A stretch of DNA of 64,000 bases from GCA-2746795 sp963747345 (GTDB lineage: Bacteria; Chloroflexota; Anaerolineae; Promineifilales; Promineifilaceae). Both the position numbers and the translations under genes were made by a program. Below the pieces are notes generated by a model, which had not been told where the DNA came from, did not search any database, and saw nothing but the letters and a program-made list of their open reading frames with translations. Below, in pieces: positions 37,659-47,577 of this stretch; the stretch's first letter is position 1; every line of letters begins with the position of its first letter. The stretch is from assembly GCA_963747345.1 (NCBI GenBank), contig CAVVFA010000030.1, forward strand, positions 248,001 to 312,000. Reading direction: 5' to 3'.

Positions 37659-38579
37659 TTAATTTCGGGCTGGTGCATCTGGCAGCACCGTCACCACATG
37701 GCCGTATTCGAGGGTACGGGCATGGTTTACAGCGGCAGCGACGGCGGCGGCGGCAGAAGAACCGACTTCAATGCCTTCACACAACGCCAACATCTCTTGC
37801 ATCGCATCCGCTTCTACGCGGGTGATGGTCATGGCGGCATCAGCCACTATCTCATTGTAGATGGCTGGGCGGATAGCCGTGGGCATATGCTTCAAACCTT
37901 TGATGCCCTCTTTGGCACTGGCTGGCTGGACGGCGATGTTTTTAATATCTGGGTTAAACGCTCGCAGCCGACGAGCTGTGCCTAGAAATGTGCCGCTGGA
38001 GCCTAAAACCGCCACAAAATCGGTGACTTGGCCTTGCGTTTGCGCCCAGATTTCGGGCGCCATTGTTTCGTAGTACGCTTGCCAGTTGGCGGGATTGTCG
38101 TATTGACGGGCATAGAACAACGTGGGGTCGCTCTTGGCAATTTCGCGGGCGGCACGAATGGCCCCATCGGAGCCTTGGCTGCTGTCGGTAAGAATGACTT
38201 GCGCACCCAGGCCGCGCAGGTGGGAGATGCGTTCATCTCCAACGTTTTCTGGCACACACAGCAGCAGTTTGTAACCACGTGCTTTGCCGAGCAGTGCGTA
38301 AGCCATCGCCATATTGCCCGAGCTAGAATCGAGTATGGTCATGCCGGGCCATAGCTGCCCATTTTCTTCGGCGGTGCGAATAATGTGCAGCGCCGCCCGG
38401 TCTTTGACGGAGCCACTGGGATTAAACCATTCAGCTTTGGCATAGAGCTGCACGGTTTCTGGGAGATTGGCGGCAACGGCCGTTTGCTTCAAATGCAATA
38501 AGGGTGTGTTACCAACTTGGGCTTCTACGCTCAGTGGGGAATAGGAATAGATGTGTTTGGTGGTGAGTGAATTAAGCAT
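37659..38579 (-). CDS. Cysteine synthase-like PLP enzyme
   Basis: 306 residues. Fold type II PLP enzyme: QVGNTPLLHL, catalytic Lys in NPSGSVKDRAA, SSSGNMAMAYALLG, CVPENVGDERI, and GSSGTFLGTARRL. The C-terminal half has GIEVGSSAAAAVAAA. The ATG at 38579 fits the family's N-terminus. It could make cysteine from O-acetylserine (CysK/CysM) or act on a related substrate such as cystathionine; the pocket does not settle it. No sulfur-assimilation genes nearby. Confidence 0.85.
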   Translation of the reverse strand: MLNSLTTKHIYSYSPLSVEAQVGNTPLLHLKQTAVAANLPETVQLYAKAEWFNPSGSVKDRAALHIIRTAEENGQLWPGMTILDSSSGNMAMAYALLGKARGYKLLLCVPENVGDERISHLRGLGAQVILTDSSQGSDGAIRAAREIAKSDPTLFYARQYDNPANWQAYYETMAPEIWAQTQGQVTDFVAVLGSSGTFLGTARRLRAFNPDIKNIAVQPASAKEGIKGLKHMPTAIRPAIYNEIVADAAMTITRVEADAMQEMLALCEGIEVGSSAAAAVAAAVNHARTLEYGHVVTVLPDAPARN

Positions 38580-38683
38580 GTGGGCAAGTATAGAAGCGGG
38601 ATTCACGCATTTCCAGCACCATGCAAAACATTCATGATTTTTATAGTATCTATAGATGATTTCTATATAATGCCGGTTTGGAG

Positions 38684-41527
38684 TTAAGCAATTTGGTGCA
38701 GAACGGCCGTTACCACCCCATCCAACGTCTGCATCCCCTCATTCACAACCACATCAATCGTCACTAGTGCCGCAATTTCAAGATAGACGGTTTCTGCCTT
38801 CATGCGCCCTTCCTGATCCATTGCCGGTTGGCTTTTGACAAAAGCGAGTAGTTTTTGGGCATCTGCCAGGTTGCCTTCACGCCCCCAAAGCTGCGCGAGG
38901 CTCACCAAGACATCCAGCACCAACGGCGTCGCCTGCATCTCGTGGCCGATGGACAGCGCTTCTCGGATATACGCTTTTGCATCCGCCAGAGCCCCCTGGG
39001 CGATGGCGACATTGGACAGCGTTTCTAACGAGCCAGCAATGCCCCATTGGAAGCCAAACTCACGCCAGACCAATACACTCTGTTCGCACAACTGCCGTGC
39101 CTCTTCATAGTGCCCCGACTGCCAATAAATATTGCCCAAATTGTTGGACAGCGCGGCTTCGCCCCAACGGTCGCCAATTTCTAGACAGAGGAGTAAGCCT
39201 TGTTTGTACCAGGTCTCTGCTTGCGCATAGTTTCCGGAATCCCCAGCGATGTTGCCCAGATTTTTGTACGTCATGGCAATGCCTTGACGGTCGTCTAGTT
39301 TGCGGAAGAGGATGAGGCTTTGCTGGCACAACGTTTCCGCCGTGGCGTACTCGCCCAAGCGCCAAGAAATATTACCCAGTTCGTTAAGCCGCCGCGCTTT
39401 GTTGTGTTCGTCGCCGATACGGTCACAGATTTCCAGTCCATCTTGGTAGAACTGGCGGGCTTTGTCATACTCGCCTTGGTCGGCGGCGATGTGGCCGAGC
39501 GTGGCCAGGGCGCTCGCCATGCCGCCCACAAAGGGAATGATCTGGCACAGGGCTAAACTTTCTTGGCACCACTGTTCTGATTCTTCATACAGTCCTTGGC
39601 GGTAGGCGATTCTGCCTAATAAATTGAGGGTGAACACAGTTTCGCGCTGCATGTGCACGCGGCGGAAGAGGGGCAAACTTTCTTCTAACAGGAGGCGTGC
39701 TTGCTCATAACGGCCGTTTCGGTAAGCAAACTGCCCTTCGCGTGCCAACAATTTCCCCCAGAGTACATCATCCACGGCGTCACTGTTTTGGTCTCGTAAT
39801 TGGCGCAAGTGGATAACGGCCGTTCCGAATAAGTCACGTCCTTCTTCCAACCAGCCACGCATGTCATAAAAATGAAAAAGGGTGTCGCAAGCCAGTTGCA
39901 CCCACGCGACTTGTTGTCGATTAAGCGCCCAATGCCAGGCCGCCCGCACATTGTCAATTTCTTGCCCGATTTCTTTTAGGATTTCGGCTTGTTGTGCGGG
40001 TTTTTGCTGGGGGTTTCGTTCGTGCAAAAAACGGGCAAAGTGGTGAGCGTGACTGTCGCAGGCTGAGACCATTTCGTCAGAAAACAGATCGTTTCCCACT
40101 AAGATATGTGGCTCTTTATTGAGCATTTCCACAGCAAACAGGCGTAGGAGTTCGTGCATTTCATACCGCGAAACGGCCGTTTCGCCAATGGCCGTTTCGC
40201 CACTCATTATCTGTCCTTGCAAAAATGATTTATCAGCCAACTGCCCCAGCATGAAAAATGAAGTGTGGGAAACAGCCAGCGCATCTGCCCACCTAAAACC
40301 ACCCCGGAAAACGGCCAAGCGACACACCACATGCTGCTCTTCCGCCGAAAGCAGCGCCCAGGAATAATCAAACACAGCCCGCAAAGAACGATGGCGGGGT
40401 GGAATATCCCGCCAATTGGTAGCCAGAAACTCAAAATTATGGGCAATTTCTTTGGCAATTTCTGCGCAGGTCAGCAGACGCGCCCAGGTTGCCGCGAGTT
40501 CAATTGCCAGCGGAAAGCCATCGACCAATTGGCAAATCTCAACAATTGCCGACTTATCCGCTTCTGCCAAGACAAAATCAGAACGGACATGGCGAACGCT
40601 TTGCACAAAAAGCTGAACGGCGCTGTACTGTTCAAAATCCAGATGGGGTTTTGCTGGTTCCGGCAGCATCCCCGTGACGCGCCGCATCGGGAACGACATG
40701 CCGCTGACTTCAAAGGCCCACTCGCCATGTAGATTGAGTCGTTCTCTGGAAGTGATCAGGAATTGCACCTGTGGGGCTTGACTAATAATGTCGGCTACCA
40801 ATTGCGCTTCCATCATCAGGTGTTCAAAGTTATCCATTACCAGGAGCAGTCTTTTATCGCGGAGGTGGTTGATTAGTTGGGTATGCTGCGCGAGTCCATC
40901 GATGAAGGAAAAGTCGATGTTGTTGGCAATGGTGGAGAGGAGGAAATCGGGAGAAATCAGGGTGGCTAAGGGGACGAAGTAAACACCATCAGGAAAGAAA
41001 ACGGCCGTTTCCTCCGCAGCTTGTAGCGCCAATCTTGTTTTGCCGATACCACCTGGCCCTATCAGGGTGAGAATACGGCAGTCGGGATCATGCAGTTGCG
41101 CCTGGATGGCAGCTAATTCTTCTTGGCGACCCACAAACGAGGTGGGCTGAATGGGTAAGAAGATGTTGGCGGCAACTGACGGCGTGGTGGTTGGGGAGAG
41201 AGGGGTTGATGGGGAAACGGCCGTTTGAAATAGTTCGTCTAAAAACTGATTCGGTTGAGGATGCTGCGCACTCACCAAGAAGCGGGCTGCCCATTCATGC
41301 GAAAAGCCACCCCGTTGCACGATCAAGCGTGTCAAATTCTCGACATCAGACGTTTTTGACGGTAAATGTCCTTTGCGCCAATACTCAATAGAAGAGCCGC
41401 CCTTCTTGCCTAATGCGTATCCTAAATTGTCTTGTACTGCTTGTAAACTTTTAGACTCTCGATGCCGAATCTGATAAACAGCTTCCGTTAACAGTCGGGC
41501 AAATGACTCGGCGGAGACGTTTGCCAT
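38684..41527 (-). CDS. NB-ARC ATPase with TPR repeats (signal-transduction NTPase with helix-turn-helix-like start)
   Basis: About 947 residues from ATG 41527. N-terminal 85 residues resemble a DNA-binding or effector domain (VQDNLGYALGKKGGSSIEYW). The NB-ARC region follows: SFVGRQEELAAI, Walker A LTLIGPGGIGKTRLALQ, Walker B RLLLVMDNFEHL, and DGFPLAIELAATWARLL. The C-terminal 400 residues are at least eight TPRs with Asn/Gly signatures such as LGNIAGDSGNYAQAETWYK. Ligand binding to the TPRs should promote nucleotide exchange and oligomerisation, as in STAND proteins. It is divergent from the secreted propeller gene (41756), which may be its target. Confidence 0.88.
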   Translation of the reverse strand: MANVSAESFARLLTEAVYQIRHRESKSLQAVQDNLGYALGKKGGSSIEYWRKGHLPSKTSDVENLTRLIVQRGGFSHEWAARFLVSAQHPQPNQFLDELFQTAVSPSTPLSPTTTPSVAANIFLPIQPTSFVGRQEELAAIQAQLHDPDCRILTLIGPGGIGKTRLALQAAEETAVFFPDGVYFVPLATLISPDFLLSTIANNIDFSFIDGLAQHTQLINHLRDKRLLLVMDNFEHLMMEAQLVADIISQAPQVQFLITSRERLNLHGEWAFEVSGMSFPMRRVTGMLPEPAKPHLDFEQYSAVQLFVQSVRHVRSDFVLAEADKSAIVEICQLVDGFPLAIELAATWARLLTCAEIAKEIAHNFEFLATNWRDIPPRHRSLRAVFDYSWALLSAEEQHVVCRLAVFRGGFRWADALAVSHTSFFMLGQLADKSFLQGQIMSGETAIGETAVSRYEMHELLRLFAVEMLNKEPHILVGNDLFSDEMVSACDSHAHHFARFLHERNPQQKPAQQAEILKEIGQEIDNVRAAWHWALNRQQVAWVQLACDTLFHFYDMRGWLEEGRDLFGTAVIHLRQLRDQNSDAVDDVLWGKLLAREGQFAYRNGRYEQARLLLEESLPLFRRVHMQRETVFTLNLLGRIAYRQGLYEESEQWCQESLALCQIIPFVGGMASALATLGHIAADQGEYDKARQFYQDGLEICDRIGDEHNKARRLNELGNISWRLGEYATAETLCQQSLILFRKLDDRQGIAMTYKNLGNIAGDSGNYAQAETWYKQGLLLCLEIGDRWGEAALSNNLGNIYWQSGHYEEARQLCEQSVLVWREFGFQWGIAGSLETLSNVAIAQGALADAKAYIREALSIGHEMQATPLVLDVLVSLAQLWGREGNLADAQKLLAFVKSQPAMDQEGRMKAETVYLEIAALVTIDVVVNEGMQTLDGVVTAVLHQIA

Positions 41528-41755
41528 TGTTTTAACCCTCCATTCCGAAAATTCGGAGTAAGTTCGGAATATTTTTCTACATACTCGGAGTAGGAACGTA
41601 ATAGTATAGGATGATCTCCCCTGTGGCAATATAAAATTGCTTACGTTGGGCATATGCCCACACCTGCTAAGTTGATGAGGGAGCCACAGTTTAGTTTTCA
41701 CCGTTTTGCATGGCGTGAACCCCATTTTATTCTAGTAGGAGGAATAAAAAGACGT
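41528..41755. promoter_or_regulatory. Divergent promoter region with TCGGAGTA direct repeats
   Basis: Four TCGG-containing words lie between 41545 and 41595: TTCCGAAAATTCGGAGT, AAGTTCGGAAT, and ACTCGGAGTAGG. The repeats lie directly upstream of the regulator gene (starting at 41527) and the secreted protein (41756), so they could be binding sites for the regulator. No match to a known box. The plus-strand AGGAGGA at 41737-41743 serves the start at 41756. Confidence 0.5.
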
Positions 41756-44700
41756 ATGTTGAAATCAAAAGGTATTCGTATTGTAGTTGTTCTGACCATT
41801 TTAGGGGCAGGCGCATGGCTGTTGTTTCAATCCAGCAGCTTGGCTCCGGAAACGGCCGTTCGTCAAGATGCTGTCCAGTTAGCCTTGGCCCCTGGTCGTC
41901 AAGATCGTGGTACCGGTATATCCGCCCCAGACGCAGATTCCCCATCCATCGTCCCCGGTGAGCCGGTTTCGCCAGTCGTTGTAGATATCAATTCAATCCC
42001 CAGCCGATCCGCAAATGTGGATCAACTCAGGCTGGCATATGAATCCGGGCAGATGGATTTGAGCGCCAACGAAGGCCCCGTGAGTGACGCTGCCTATCAG
42101 GCCCTGATTGATGCCTCCAAGAAGCAGGGTGTTGATACATCTGTGCAAAATTATGATGTGCAATCAAGAATGTTAAACCAAACCGATATCCAGCCCTTTG
42201 GCGTACTCGGCGCTGGAGTCAGTTTCAAAGCCATCGACTACACTCAATCATTGCAAGGCGTCCCGCCTGACCCCGATATCATGGTCGGTAAAGACCACGT
42301 GGTAGTGGGAGTCAACACCAGCTTCCAGGTGTTTAACAAAACGGGAACCAGCCTGATTGGGCCAACTTTATACGAAGATTTCTGGGGCAACAATTGTGCC
42401 ACCGGAGCCAGCACCGTGGTGATGTTTGACCCCTATTCGGCTTATGATGAGGAAAACGGCCGTTACGTGCTAGGTATCACTGCCTACGACACCGCCGTCA
42501 ATGGCGGCGACAACGGTTGGGCCTGTATTGCCGTCTCCCAAACAGACAGCGCCACCGGGCAATGGTATCTCTACTCCTTTGATGGCAATCCAGGAACTGG
42601 CACAGATTACTTCTTCGACTATCCCCATATCGGCATAGGCCAAAACGCCCTTTATCTTGGCTCCAACATGTTTGGCGCTTCCTTTGTGCGCAACCACATC
42701 CTCGCCTTTGAAAAAGATAAGATGTACGCTGGACAATCTGCAAACTCCGTCAAAATCAACGTGGGCAGCACTAACTTCACCTTACAGCCCGCCAAAATAA
42801 AAGGGTATCTAACGGGTGGCTGGCCCACCAACGCCAACGAACCTCATTACTTCGTTGATGCCCAATACGGCAACAATCAAAACACATTGACGGTCTGGAA
42901 ATTCTCTGATCCATGGGGAACGCCTTCCTTTACCCAGGCTGGCACAGTCACTGTCAACAGCTACAGCCTCACCGTCGATCAACCGCAGCTTGGCGGCAGC
43001 AACCTCCAGGGGAACGACAATCGCTTGCTCGACGTAGAATACTGGGGTGGCAAATTATGGGCGACCCATGCCGTTGGTTGTAACCCAGGGAGCGGCACCG
43101 TCAATTGTGTTCGCTGGTATGAAATCAACATCAGCAGCGGCACGCCCAGTCTCGTACAACAAGGCACCTTCTCCAGCAGTGGTGAATACCGCAGCTTCCC
43201 CGACCTGGGCGTCAATGCCTGTGGCGACATGATGGTTGGTTACACCAAGACAAGCAGCAGCATGTACCCTGGCGTCTATGTTGCCGGCCGTGAAGCCGCT
43301 GATCCAGTTGGGCAATTGAAATCTGAAACATTGGTTCACGCGGGTGAAGATTATTACACCGCCTACGACAGTGCCCCTCGTCGCTGGGGTGACTACACCG
43401 GTATGGCGTTGGATCCAGATGGGCGTACCTTCTGGTATCTCGGTGAATATTCCCGTAACCAGGCCACCGCCCGCTGGTCTACTTGGGTTTCTGCCCACAC
43501 CTGGTCTGACTGTAATCTTGGGCCAACACCAACCCCTGGCCCCACAGCCACAGCCACAAATACACCCTTGCCCACAAATACGCCTGGCCCCATCTCCTGT
43601 TTCACCTATAACAGTGCAGATGTGCCAAAGAGCATTTCAACCAGTGGTACGCCTATTATTAGCTCTGTTCTCAATGTGGGCAGCGGCGGCACCATCGCTG
43701 ATGTTAATGTCCTGAATTTGAATGGGACACATACCTACATTGGCGACTTAGACTTCAATCTGACCAGTCCGTCTGGAACACAAATACAAATCATGGCAAG
43801 TTCTTGCACCAGCACTGACAACTTTAATTTGAATTTGGATGATGAAGCTGCCGCTGGCAGTTGGCCGTGTCCACCGGTTGGTGGCGGTACATACCGACCC
43901 AGCAATGCGTTGTCCGCTTTTGACGGGCAAAACAGCACTGGCACTTGGACTCTGCGCATTGATGATAATGCCAATTTGGATGGCGGCAGCCTAAACGGTT
44001 GGAGCCTTGAAATCTGTGCTGAGGGTACTGGCCCGGTTGCTACAAATACGCCCGTACCACCGACTGCCACAAATACGCCAGTGCCGCCAACCGCAACGAA
44101 TACACCTTTGCCCACAGCCACCAACACCCCTGGCCCGACAGCAACTAATACGGTTATGCCCACCGCGACCAATACGCCAGTTTCTGGCGGCAGTGACGTG
44201 ATCTACATGAGCTCATCTACAAACGGCAATGTTGGCTTCGCCTTCAATGATGAAGACATTGTGGCCTACGATACTGGTACTGGCACCTGGTCGCTGTACT
44301 TCGACGGCTCCGATGTTGGCGTCACAGGCGATATCAATGCCTTTTCGCTGTTGTCAGATGGGTCTATTCTCATGAGCTTTGATGCCACGACAACCGCAGG
44401 CGCGGCCGGATCAGTGGATGATTCCGACATTGTGCAGTTCTTCCCCACTTCGACCGGCAGCAACACGGCCGGTACATTCAGCTTCTTCTTTGATGGTTCG
44501 GACGTGGGCCTGACGACAAATGATGAGGATATTGATGCCATAGCTATATCAACTGATAGTAAATTGGTAATTAGCACGATCGGAAATGTCAGCGTTTCCG
44601 GCGCATCAGGGGGAGATGAAGACCTGCTTATCTTCACGGCCTCAGCCTTTGGCTCTACAACCAGCGGCAGTTGGGCATTACACTTTGATGGCTCTGATGT

Positions 44701-44944
44701 AGCATTGAATACGTCGAGCACTGAAGATGTTAATGGTGCCTGGATTGACAGTACCTCTGGTGCGGTTTATCTGACAACACTTGGCGCTTTCTCTGTTACC
44801 GGTGTGAGCGGTGACGGCGCGGACATATTTGCTTGTGCTGGCTCTTTTGGTTCAACCACAACTTGTGCTTTCAGCATGTATTGGGATGGCTCGGCCAATG
44901 GGTTTGCCGGTGAGGTCATGGACGCCTTTGATATCGTTCGTTAA
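41756..44944 (+). CDS. Large secreted beta-propeller protein with P-domain and SDVG repeats
   Basis: 1062 residues. Signal peptide (residues 1-25), a proline-poor domain, then a beta-propeller-like region of about 450 residues rich in DVEYWGGKLWATH-type strands. Two Thr/Pro linkers (PTATATNTPLPTNTPG near 600 and a longer one near 780) flank a proprotein-convertase P-domain (GTIADVNVLNLNGTHTYIGD, TGTWTLRIDDN). The C-terminal quarter has repeats with WSLYFDGSDVG, FSFFFDGSDVG and WALHFDGSDVA, plus a fourth, weaker one. Extracellular and probably surface displayed. The gene is flanked by a strong terminator and a divergent regulator. Confidence 0.85.
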   Translation: MLKSKGIRIVVVLTILGAGAWLLFQSSSLAPETAVRQDAVQLALAPGRQDRGTGISAPDADSPSIVPGEPVSPVVVDINSIPSRSANVDQLRLAYESGQMDLSANEGPVSDAAYQALIDASKKQGVDTSVQNYDVQSRMLNQTDIQPFGVLGAGVSFKAIDYTQSLQGVPPDPDIMVGKDHVVVGVNTSFQVFNKTGTSLIGPTLYEDFWGNNCATGASTVVMFDPYSAYDEENGRYVLGITAYDTAVNGGDNGWACIAVSQTDSATGQWYLYSFDGNPGTGTDYFFDYPHIGIGQNALYLGSNMFGASFVRNHILAFEKDKMYAGQSANSVKINVGSTNFTLQPAKIKGYLTGGWPTNANEPHYFVDAQYGNNQNTLTVWKFSDPWGTPSFTQAGTVTVNSYSLTVDQPQLGGSNLQGNDNRLLDVEYWGGKLWATHAVGCNPGSGTVNCVRWYEINISSGTPSLVQQGTFSSSGEYRSFPDLGVNACGDMMVGYTKTSSSMYPGVYVAGREAADPVGQLKSETLVHAGEDYYTAYDSAPRRWGDYTGMALDPDGRTFWYLGEYSRNQATARWSTWVSAHTWSDCNLGPTPTPGPTATATNTPLPTNTPGPISCFTYNSADVPKSISTSGTPIISSVLNVGSGGTIADVNVLNLNGTHTYIGDLDFNLTSPSGTQIQIMASSCTSTDNFNLNLDDEAAAGSWPCPPVGGGTYRPSNALSAFDGQNSTGTWTLRIDDNANLDGGSLNGWSLEICAEGTGPVATNTPVPPTATNTPVPPTATNTPLPTATNTPGPTATNTVMPTATNTPVSGGSDVIYMSSSTNGNVGFAFNDEDIVAYDTGTGTWSLYFDGSDVGVTGDINAFSLLSDGSILMSFDATTTAGAAGSVDDSDIVQFFPTSTGSNTAGTFSFFFDGSDVGLTTNDEDIDAIAISTDSKLVISTIGNVSVSGASGGDEDLLIFTASAFGSTTSGSWALHFDGSDVALNTSSTEDVNGAWIDSTSGAVYLTTLGAFSVTGVSGDGADIFACAGSFGSTTTCAFSMYWDGSANGFAGEVMDAFDIVR

Positions 44945-44971
44945 TTTGTGACAGTGTACTAGAATAAAAAA

Positions 44972-44996
44972 AGAGGGTCTCATGACGAGACCCTCT
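44972..44996. terminator. Bidirectional intrinsic terminator
   Basis: Perfect 10-bp stem AGAGGGTCTC with its complement, 5-base loop, and A and T runs on the two sides. It ends both the propeller gene (plus) and the lipoprotein gene at 45021 (minus). Confidence 0.95.
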
Positions 44997-45020
44997 TTTT
45001 TGTCTGGCTTCGCAAGTTAT

Positions 45021-45665
45021 TTATTCAACGGGTTCGCCATTTTCCCCGCACAGGACAAAATTACCGTTTTGGTCTGTGTGGTATGTGTATTGTTCACCGC
45101 CGGTTTCAATTGTGATTTGATAGCCTGGGGTGATAACTTGGGCATAGGCATAACCTGGAGCCGGACAGCCTAATGAACTGTCTCCCCATTCTTTCGCTTC
45201 TGTGCTGACAACGGTAATCTCGCTTATGTCGCTGCCTAACCGTGTTGCTAAATCTTGGCTAATCAGATGAGCTGCGGCTACGGATTGGTCTGGCACGCCT
45301 GGTTTGGGGGCTTCTTGTGGTTGTCCCGCTCCGGGTTCTGAGGTGATAGCTGATAAGTCAACCTCGGCTGGATAAGCTGAACCGGTAATGATTCCTGAGG
45401 TTGTTTCCGCATTTTGATCAGGGTATGGATCGTAGGTGGCTGCGGGTAGTGCTGCACCTGGGTATGAGTCTTGTGGCTCTGGAGTTGGCGCATTGGCTGG
45501 GTAGGATTCGTCGGTGGCGGCTGGGGTTTTGGCGGCAACGGCCGTTTCCAGGGCAGATTTTGTCTCAGTAGCTTCCGGGGCGACGGTGGGTTCGCCCCCT
45601 CCGCTTGAACAAGCGGCAAACACTAAAACGGTTATACTCATTACAAAAATGGTCAAATACTTCAT
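45021..45665 (-). CDS. Putative lipoprotein with Pro/Thr/Ala linker
   Basis: 214 residues from ATG 45665, with GGAGGAAA upstream; the 14-residue extension ahead of it lacks support. Signal peptide ends in VFAACSSGG, so it is a lipoprotein. Residues about 30-130 are low-complexity Pro/Ala/Thr/Tyr (linker), followed by a compact domain with Gly/Tyr strands and a Cys pair (GCPAPGY and LCGENG) near the C-terminus. No family recognised. Confidence 0.7.
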   Translation of the reverse strand: MKYLTIFVMSITVLVFAACSSGGGEPTVAPEATETKSALETAVAAKTPAATDESYPANAPTPEPQDSYPGAALPAATYDPYPDQNAETTSGIITGSAYPAEVDLSAITSEPGAGQPQEAPKPGVPDQSVAAAHLISQDLATRLGSDISEITVVSTEAKEWGDSSLGCPAPGYAYAQVITPGYQITIETGGEQYTYHTDQNGNFVLCGENGEPVE

Positions 45666-45815
45666 AGGTTTCCTCCGTTCTGAAAATAAAACTCGATGTC
45701 GATTCAAGGTTCAACGACACCGCCTAGGATTCTAACATGGATAACGATCCAGCGAGCCTGTTTGTTCCAAACTATTCATTTTGACAAAGTGAGCAGAAAT
45801 TTTTATAACCATGCC

Positions 45816-46727
45816 ATGACTGATCGCAAACTATCGTTCCGATTATCACAGCAAATGCGCTGGCGGTTACTCCTACTGCCCTACGCTTTGGGTATCATCG
45901 TTCTTGTTGTCATTCCCGCGCTGTTTTCTTTTGGCCTCGCTTTTTTCCATTACGATGCCCTGTCGCCGCCTGTTTGGGCTGGCACGCTCAATTTCACCCT
46001 GGCCTATACAGACGAGTTGTTTAGCCTGAGTATTCGCAATTCGTTGGCGCTGATTCTCATTCCGGTACCGTTGCGGTTGTTTGGTGCTTTTTTTCTGGCG
46101 CGATTGATGCAGAGAAACGGCCGTTTCCTCTCCTGGTTCCGATCTGCTGTGTATTTGCCCACGATTGTGCCGGGAGCTGCCTTTGCCCTGGCCTGGCTGT
46201 GGATTCTCAACCCGTTGTATGGGCCGCTTAATTTATTTCTGGAAAGCATCGGTCTCAACGGCCCCGCCTGGCTTGTCGATCCCACTTGGGCGAAGCCAGG
46301 CTTGGTGCTGATGGCGCTGTGGCAAATTGGCGAAGGCTTCATCGTCAGTCTGGCGGCGCTGTATGACATTCCGGTTGATTTGGAAGATGCGGCGTGTATT
46401 GATGGCGCGGGTTCCTGGGCGACACTGCGCCACATCATCCTGCCCATCATCGCCCCCATTTTGCTCCTGCTCACCTTCCGCGACGCCATCTTCACTTTCC
46501 AGGAATCGTTCACCCACATTTATTTGATGACCGAAGGCGGCCCCTACTACGCCACCTTCACCTTGCCCTTCTTTATTTATGAGCAAGGTTTCGACCTACG
46601 CGCCTTTGGCACAGCCAGCGCCGCTCTGTGGGTGATGTATGCCATCACCGGCCTGATTGTGGTGGCGCTTTACATCATCGCCAAGCAGTGGAACATCGGC
46701 ACGACGGAGGATTCGCTTGTCCTCTAG
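45816..46727 (+). CDS. ABC sugar transporter permease (MalF-like)
   Basis: 303 residues, six membrane helices. The EAA loop reads DLEDAACIDGAGSWATLRHIILP, where a cytoplasmic ATPase would dock. With the permease at 46717 and binding lipoprotein at 47574 it forms a CUT1 carbohydrate importer. The ATG at 45816 suits the length; the reading from 45696 is longer than expected. No ATPase gene is in the window, so a shared MsmK-like ATPase elsewhere is likely. Confidence 0.9.
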   Translation: MTDRKLSFRLSQQMRWRLLLLPYALGIIVLVVIPALFSFGLAFFHYDALSPPVWAGTLNFTLAYTDELFSLSIRNSLALILIPVPLRLFGAFFLARLMQRNGRFLSWFRSAVYLPTIVPGAAFALAWLWILNPLYGPLNLFLESIGLNGPAWLVDPTWAKPGLVLMALWQIGEGFIVSLAALYDIPVDLEDAACIDGAGSWATLRHIILPIIAPILLLLTFRDAIFTFQESFTHIYLMTEGGPYYATFTLPFFIYEQGFDLRAFGTASAALWVMYAITGLIVVALYIIAKQWNIGTTEDSLVL

Positions 46728-47577
46728 TAATCAACGGTGGCTCGGTCTGGAGACCGGCCGCAGCAAAGGATTTAGGCAATTGGGCATCACCTTACTGCGT
46801 GTATTCGCGGCAATTCTTTTACTACTGCCGCTGTTGTTTATGGTGACGACATCACTCTATCCCCCAGGCGAGCCGCTGCCAACGACGCTGCGCCTTTTGC
46901 CTGCCCGTCCCACATTTGCCAATTATCAGCGCATCTTTGAACTGCTGCCGCTGTGGCGCTATACCTTCAATTCGCTGGTCGTGGTGCTGTTGGCCGTGCC
47001 GATTACGTTGGTGGTCAGTTCGTGGGCGGGACTGGGCATGGCGCGGCTGTCTCGGCCAGCACAGCGGCGTTGGATTGTGATTTCGCTGGCGGTGCTCATG
47101 GTTCCCGGCATCGCGTTGTGGTCTACCCGCTTTTTGCTCTACCGCACGCTGGGCTGGTACGACACGGTGTGGGCGTTAGTCGCCCCCGCCTGGATGGGAA
47201 CCAGTCCCTTTTACATCCTCATGTTTTACCGTGCCTGCCGCCGCATTCCGTCAGCCCTGTTTGACGCGGCGCTGATTGATGGTGCAGGTGTGCTGCGCAT
47301 CTGGTGGTCGATTATTTTACCGATGGCTCGCACAACGGCCGTTGGTGTAGCCCTCCTCACGTTTGTTTTTTACTGGGGCGACTTCATCAGTCCCCTACTC
47401 TATCTGCGCACGGGGGACAAATACACTTTGCCCGTTGCCCTGCAAACCTTGCAGCAGCTCAGCCGCTCCGACTGGTCGCTCATGCTCGCCGCCGCCGTCT
47501 GGACGATGGCGATCCCCATTTTGCTGTTTTTGCTGCTCCAACCTGTTTTTAATAGAGGTCAAAGAGAAAGTTCATGA
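46717..47577 (+). CDS. ABC sugar transporter permease (MalG-like)
   Basis: 286 residues from a TTG at 46717 that has GGAGG 7 bases upstream and overlaps the first permease's stop. Six helices, first one LLLPLLFMVTTSLYPPGEPLP. EAA motif FDAALIDGAGVLRIWWSIILP. It ends at 47577, overlapping the lipoprotein ATG by four bases. A palindrome copy (47334) is read as TAV. Confidence 0.88.
   Translation: MSSSNQRWLGLETGRSKGFRQLGITLLRVFAAILLLLPLLFMVTTSLYPPGEPLPTTLRLLPARPTFANYQRIFELLPLWRYTFNSLVVVLLAVPITLVVSSWAGLGMARLSRPAQRRWIVISLAVLMVPGIALWSTRFLLYRTLGWYDTVWALVAPAWMGTSPFYILMFYRACRRIPSALFDAALIDGAGVLRIWWSIILPMARTTAVGVALLTFVFYWGDFISPLLYLRTGDKYTLPVALQTLQQLSRSDWSLMLAAAVWTMAIPILLFLLLQPVFNRGQRESS

Noticed and set aside
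45696..45815. Upstream extension of the MalF-like permease
   Set aside because: The extra 40 residues overlap the divergent lipoprotein's leader and do not look like a permease N-terminus.
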